Shown here one piece after another: positions 60,895 through 64,000 of a stretch of 64,000 nt of DNA. Both the position numbers and the translations under genes were made by a program. Under the pieces are notes generated by a model that saw only the letters and a program-made list of their open reading frames with translations, did not search any database and was not told the origin of the DNA. Within the stretch, counting starts at the first letter, position 1, and each line of letters starts with the position of its first letter. This DNA is from Desulfarculus sp. (lineage in GTDB: Bacteria > Desulfobacterota > Desulfarculia > Desulfarculales > Desulfarculaceae): contig JACRDC010000119.1 of NCBI GenBank assembly GCA_016218705.1, forward strand, positions 1 through 64,000, given 5' to 3'.

Positions 60895-61566
60895 CTACCT
60901 TTGGAGGGCCGGGGCGGTTTGCGCCGCGCCCGTCTTTATCACCACCAGGCCCTGAGTATAAACGATGGGCCAGATGATGTCTTGCTCAACCACCTCGCCC
61001 TTGCCCTCCAGGTCCTGGAGCACCTCGGCCATCTGAAGGGGGCGCTCATCGGGGAACCGCCACAGGCGCAAGGCCTCGGCCAGGCGGCGGGCCAGGCGGT
61101 AGAGCCAGGTGGGGGTGGGGAAGGTGATTATCACCAGCCCCCCCGGCGCCGCGTGGGCGAAATGGGTGTCTATGACCCGGCGGGTGTCCTGGGGGGTGAA
61201 GTGCTCGATGAGCCCCACGCTGAAGACCAGGTCGGCCTTGAGGGGCAACCGGCAATCGCGCACGTCGCAGACGTGGCAGAACACGGCCGGGTCGGCCAGG
61301 GGCGCCGAGCCCAGGCTGGTCAGGCCGGCCAGGCTGCGGTCGGCCAGGTGGTGGCGCAGGGGCCGCAGGCGGCGGCTGATGATCTCGTGGAAGCTGCCGC
61401 CGCCCCCGCCCAGTTCCAGCACCACCATTTGGCCGGGCGGCTGGGGCGGCAGATGGCGCCGCACGGCCCCCAGCAGGCGGCGGCCGGTGATGGCCCGGGT
61501 GAGCAAGGCGGTGGCATGGGGGCGTCGGTAGTATTGCTCCCAGTCGGTTTTGTCAGGCCGCGTCAT
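60895..61566 (-). CDS. class I SAM-dependent methyltransferase
   Basis: 223 residues. Motif I VVLELGGGGGSFHEIISRRL (residues about 47-66), CDVRDCRLPLKADLVFSVGL as acidic and post-I motifs, and HAAPGGLVIITFPTPTWLYR. Substrate unknown; WcaA/UbiG-like general fold. Overlaps the upstream GT2-GtrA gene by 14 bases and touches the downstream membrane-protein gene, so all three are one transcript. Confidence 0.87.
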   Translation of the reverse strand: MTRPDKTDWEQYYRRPHATALLTRAITGRRLLGAVRRHLPPQPPGQMVVLELGGGGGSFHEIISRRLRPLRHHLADRSLAGLTSLGSAPLADPAVFCHVCDVRDCRLPLKADLVFSVGLIEHFTPQDTRRVIDTHFAHAAPGGLVIITFPTPTWLYRLARRLAEALRLWRFPDERPLQMAEVLQDLEGKGEVVEQDIIWPIVYTQGLVVIKTGAAQTAPALQR

Positions 61567-62596
61567 GCTTGCGGAATATCAGGGTGCGCTGGGTGGCGAA
61601 GTTGATGAGATACAGCCCTGTCTCGGCCAGGATCTTGGCCGGCACCACGCCGATGCCGGTCTGGTCCACGATCAGGCGGATGAGCGAGTAGGAGACCGCG
61701 CCCATGACCACCACCAGGGCCAGGTACTTGGCGAAGGCCCGCCACTTGTCGGCTTGGTGCTTGAAGACGAAGTTGCGGTTCAGGGTGAAGTTGACCACCG
61801 TGGCCACGCAGCGGGCCAGGGCTTGCCCCAGCAGGATGTTGCCGCTGGCGTTGTAGACCAGGATGAAGACGATGTTGTCCACCAGGGCCGTGAGCAGGCT
61901 GGAGCCGATGAAGCGCAAGAAGACCAGGTATATCTTGGCCGAGTCTATGATGGGGTTGAAGTGGGAGGAGCGGTTGTCGTCAATGTAGACCGTGGCGATG
62001 GGCACCTGCACGATGGGGTGGCGGTTGGTGGCGCACTGGATGAGCATGTCCAGCTCGTACTCGTAGCGATTGGCGGTGATGCGCAAGAAAACCGGGATCA
62101 GGGACAGGGGCACCCCGCGCAGGCCGGTCTGGGTGTCGGTGATGCGCTCGCCCACCAAGAAGCGGAACACGGTCTGGGTCAGGGAGTTGCCGAAGCGGCT
62201 GCGGAAGGGCACCTGGCCCTGGAAGGATCGCACCCCCAGGATGAGGGCCTCTTGGTTCTCGGCCAGGGCCTGGGCGATACCCGCGATGTCGGCCGGCAGG
62301 TGTTGGCCGTCGGCGTCGGCGGTGACGACCCCCAGGTAGCCGGGGTCGTGCTTGTGGGTGTTGTGGGCGTGATTGAAGCCCATGCGCAGGGCCGCGCCCT
62401 TGCCCAGGTTGACCGCGTGGCGCAACAGGGTCACCTGCCCCGCCTGCTCCAGGCGGGTGAAGATGGGCTGGCTGGCCTGGTGGCTGCCGTCGTCCACCAC
62501 CACGATGTCGCTGAAGCCGGCCTGGTGAAGTTGTTCCACCAGGGACAACAGGGTTTCGTTGGGGTTGTAGGCCGGGATGAGCACGGTTACGTTCAT
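61553..62596 (-). CDS. GT2 glycosyltransferase fused to a GtrA-like membrane domain
   Basis: 347 residues. Residues 1-215: DPM1/GtrB-type GT2 with VTVLIPAYNPNETLLSLVEQ, IVVVDDGSHQASQPI, GKGAALRMGFNHAH, VVTADADGQHLPAD (DxD) and DTQTGLRGVPLSLI. Residues 225-347: GtrA domain of four helices (FLRFIGSSLLTALVDNIVFI, RCVATVVNFTLNRNFVFKHQ). Makes polyprenyl-phosphate-linked sugar and probably flips it; the fusion combines GtrB and GtrA roles. First gene of the three-gene group. Confidence 0.94.
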   Translation of the reverse strand: MNVTVLIPAYNPNETLLSLVEQLHQAGFSDIVVVDDGSHQASQPIFTRLEQAGQVTLLRHAVNLGKGAALRMGFNHAHNTHKHDPGYLGVVTADADGQHLPADIAGIAQALAENQEALILGVRSFQGQVPFRSRFGNSLTQTVFRFLVGERITDTQTGLRGVPLSLIPVFLRITANRYEYELDMLIQCATNRHPIVQVPIATVYIDDNRSSHFNPIIDSAKIYLVFLRFIGSSLLTALVDNIVFILVYNASGNILLGQALARCVATVVNFTLNRNFVFKHQADKWRAFAKYLALVVVMGAVSYSLIRLIVDQTGIGVVPAKILAETGLYLINFATQRTLIFRKHDAA

Positions 62597-62708
62597 GGGC
62601 TTGGCGACCTTGTCAGGGTGGAGGCGGCCCGGAGTCCCGCGGTTGCGGGCACAAGGGGAATATTAGCACACCCGATCCCCAGTCTCCATGGCCCTCCTCC
62701 CTGGTCAT

Positions 62709-62754
62709 AAAAAGCACACCGGCCAGCCAGGCCCGGTGGGGTTTGGCTGGCCGG
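62709..62754 (-). terminator. intrinsic terminator of the TolC-family gene
   Basis: On the minus strand CCGGCCAGCC ... GGCTGGCCGG (10-bp perfect stem) and, four to five bases later, TTTTT (plus-strand AAAAA at 62709-62713). Confidence 0.85.
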
Positions 62755-62784
62755 GGCGGGCCGCCGGGTGGCTTTAGCCCCTGT

Positions 62785-64000
62785 CTACCACCAGGGCTTG
62801 GGGTAGGGGGCCCGCTGTTGCTCCTCCACCTGGGCGGAGTCCTCGCCCAGGGTGCCGGTGACCCAGACCAGGGTGACCTTGGCCACCAGGTAGTCGCGCT
62901 GGGCCCGGGCCAGGTTGCCCTGGGCCTGCTGGAGGTTGAGCTGGGCGTCGTCCACCTCCAGGCGGGTCTTGACCCCGTACTCGAAGCCCTTCTCGGCCAT
63001 GAACAACAACCGCTGGGCCTGCTGCACGGTGCCAGAGAGGCCCTTGACGATCTCGCCGGCCTCCTCAACCTTGTTCACGGCCTCGGTCACCTGCAGGCCG
63101 ATGTTGTCCTTGAGCTGGGCCTCCTCGATCTTGAGGCGCTGGTGGTCGCTCTTGGCCTGGCTGACCTTGCCCCGGGTCTTCAACCCGTCGAAGATGGGCC
63201 AGGTGAGGAAGACCCCGGCCATGCCCGTGGTGCCCTCCTCGCTGGTGGTGTAGACGTCCATGTTGCGCTGACCGTAGGAGGCCTGCAAATCCACCCTGGG
63301 CTTGTCGCCGGCGTCGTATACCTCCACCAGGTAGCCGGCCATCTGCTGGCGGTGCCTGAGGTCCATCAGTTCGGGGCGGTATTTCAGGGCCTGGCGCAGG
63401 GGCTCGTCGTAGCCGGGGTAGGCCGTCACGTCGCTGGCCAGCCCGCCGGTGACGTCCAGGAAGCGGCCGTCCTTGCCCAGCAACAGGCCCAGGCGCTCGC
63501 GGGCGGTGCGCACCAGGTTGTCGCTGCGTATCACCTCGGGTAAAGCGTTGGCCAGGGCCACCTGGCTGGCCAGCACGTCGTAGTCGGTGGCCAGGCCGGC
63601 CTCGAACTTGCGTTGGGCCTCGTCCAGGTGGCGCTGGCGCTGCTCGTGGTTCTGGCGGGCGATGGCCAACAGTTCCTTGGCCAGCAGGATGTCGTAGAAG
63701 CCGGCGGTGACGTCGCGCCGCACGGCCTGGCGAAACAGGCGCAGTTGGTCGTCGGCGGTCAAAAGCCCCACCTCGGCGCCCTTGATGGCCGCGCCGATCT
63801 GCCCCCAGGTGTACAGGGCCTGGTTGAGGGTGATGGCCACCTGGGTGGTGTCCTTCTGGATGGGCATCTGCCCCCTGGTGAGCGCCCGCTGGCTCTCGTC
63901 GCGGTCGCGCAGCACCCCGGCGCTGCCGGTGAAGTGGGGCAGGGCGGCGGAGCGCTCCTCCACGTAGCGGCCCTCCACCAGGTTGCGGTACTCCTTGGCC
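62785..64000 (-). CDS. TolC-family outer-membrane efflux protein, N-terminus beyond the window
   Basis: At least 405 residues; the frame is open to the right edge (NLVEGRYVEERSAALPHFTG continues inward). Two long coiled-coil repeats with TolC hallmarks: QVAITLNQALYTWGQIGAAI, EAQRKFEAGLATDYDVLASQ, TWPIFDGLKTRGKVSQAKSD, and AEKGFEYGVKTRLEVDDAQL. Forms the outer-membrane channel of an export system whose inner partners are not visible. Followed by a good terminator, so the GT2-GtrA operon is separate. Confidence 0.95.
   Translation of the reverse strand, partial: AKEYRNLVEGRYVEERSAALPHFTGSAGVLRDRDESQRALTRGQMPIQKDTTQVAITLNQALYTWGQIGAAIKGAEVGLLTADDQLRLFRQAVRRDVTAGFYDILLAKELLAIARQNHEQRQRHLDEAQRKFEAGLATDYDVLASQVALANALPEVIRSDNLVRTARERLGLLLGKDGRFLDVTGGLASDVTAYPGYDEPLRQALKYRPELMDLRHRQQMAGYLVEVYDAGDKPRVDLQASYGQRNMDVYTTSEEGTTGMAGVFLTWPIFDGLKTRGKVSQAKSDHQRLKIEEAQLKDNIGLQVTEAVNKVEEAGEIVKGLSGTVQQAQRLLFMAEKGFEYGVKTRLEVDDAQLNLQQAQGNLARAQRDYLVAKVTLVWVTGTLGEDSAQVEEQQRAPYPKPWW

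Overview
The window is a GC-rich (roughly two-thirds G+C by eye) chromosomal segment from a strictly anaerobic or respiratory bacterium, most likely a Desulfobacterota (deltaproteobacterial) sulfate-reducer-type organism. The inference rests on gene content: a 2-oxoacid:ferredoxin oxidoreductase gamma subunit at the left edge, a Wolinella-type quinol:fumarate reductase beside a two-subunit fumarase, an NADH/ferredoxin-type diaphorase with a sensory [FeFe]-hydrogenase-like protein, FmdE with a molybdopterin-binding protein, and two genes that need UGA to be read as selenocysteine. No rRNA, tRNA, CRISPR array, IS transposase or phage gene was seen.

Layout. 1-7.1 kb (mostly minus strand): porG (partial), BAX-inhibitor-1 family protein, a small selenoprotein, chromate transporter ChrA, a 445-bp inverted-repeat element with a large RNA-like fold, uppP, and a three-gene operon methyltransferase-fmdE-moeA-like. 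7.3-13.9 kb (plus): small Cys-rich protein, OmpA-like protein, beta-propeller protein, thioredoxin-reductase-like flavoprotein, isochorismatase-like hydrolase, porin. 14.1-24.4 kb: wrbA, elyC-like, mnmG, CDP-alcohol transferase, TPR protein, hbd, an AT-rich membrane gene that looks foreign, hisH-hisF, a left-handed beta-helix acyltransferase-like gene and a queuosine-tRNA mannosyltransferase homologue. 24.5-35.5 kb: RNase II, a TlpA protein with a duplicated tail, a heterodimeric ABC exporter, an SDR, then (minus) hpt, a DUF3426 zinc-ribbon protein and an RCK potassium channel. 35.7-40.5 kb (minus): fumarase-fumarate reductase operon with two well-formed promoters. 40.7-43.4 kb (minus): arsenosugar-type cluster with a Sec-terminated ArsS. 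43.8-50.6 kb: metallo-beta-lactamase protein, dipeptide-transporter ATPases, GT39-like protein, cobU-cobT-cobS. 50.9-58.7 kb (plus): NuoE-like, DRTGG protein, HATPase, [FeFe]-hydrogenase-like/DRTGG fusion, PHP protein, HATPase, FocA channel, HndB-like and NuoF-like. 58.8-64 kb (minus): TolC (partial), GT2-GtrA, methyltransferase and a large membrane protein.

Three threads tie the region together. (1) Selenium: two independent in-frame TGA codons (31 in a CC/Se-type small protein; 314 in ArsS) are each followed at the right distance by a SECIS-like hairpin, so conventional gene calling would truncate both. (2) A dispersed, multi-hairpin intergenic element bounded by ATACCAA/TTGGTAT occurs seven times in intact, partial or decayed form; five copies begin on or immediately after a stop codon of the gene they follow. 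One copy is enlarged and carries a candidate structured RNA. Two other short palindromic repeat families sit mainly between genes, several of them between convergent genes. (3) A signalling-type [FeFe] hydrogenase module is embedded between the NuoE- and NuoF-like halves of a diaphorase, with a formate/nitrite channel but no catalytic hydrogenase or formate dehydrogenase in view.

All calls come from reading the sequence only; family assignments were not checked against databases, and promoter calls are pattern matches.
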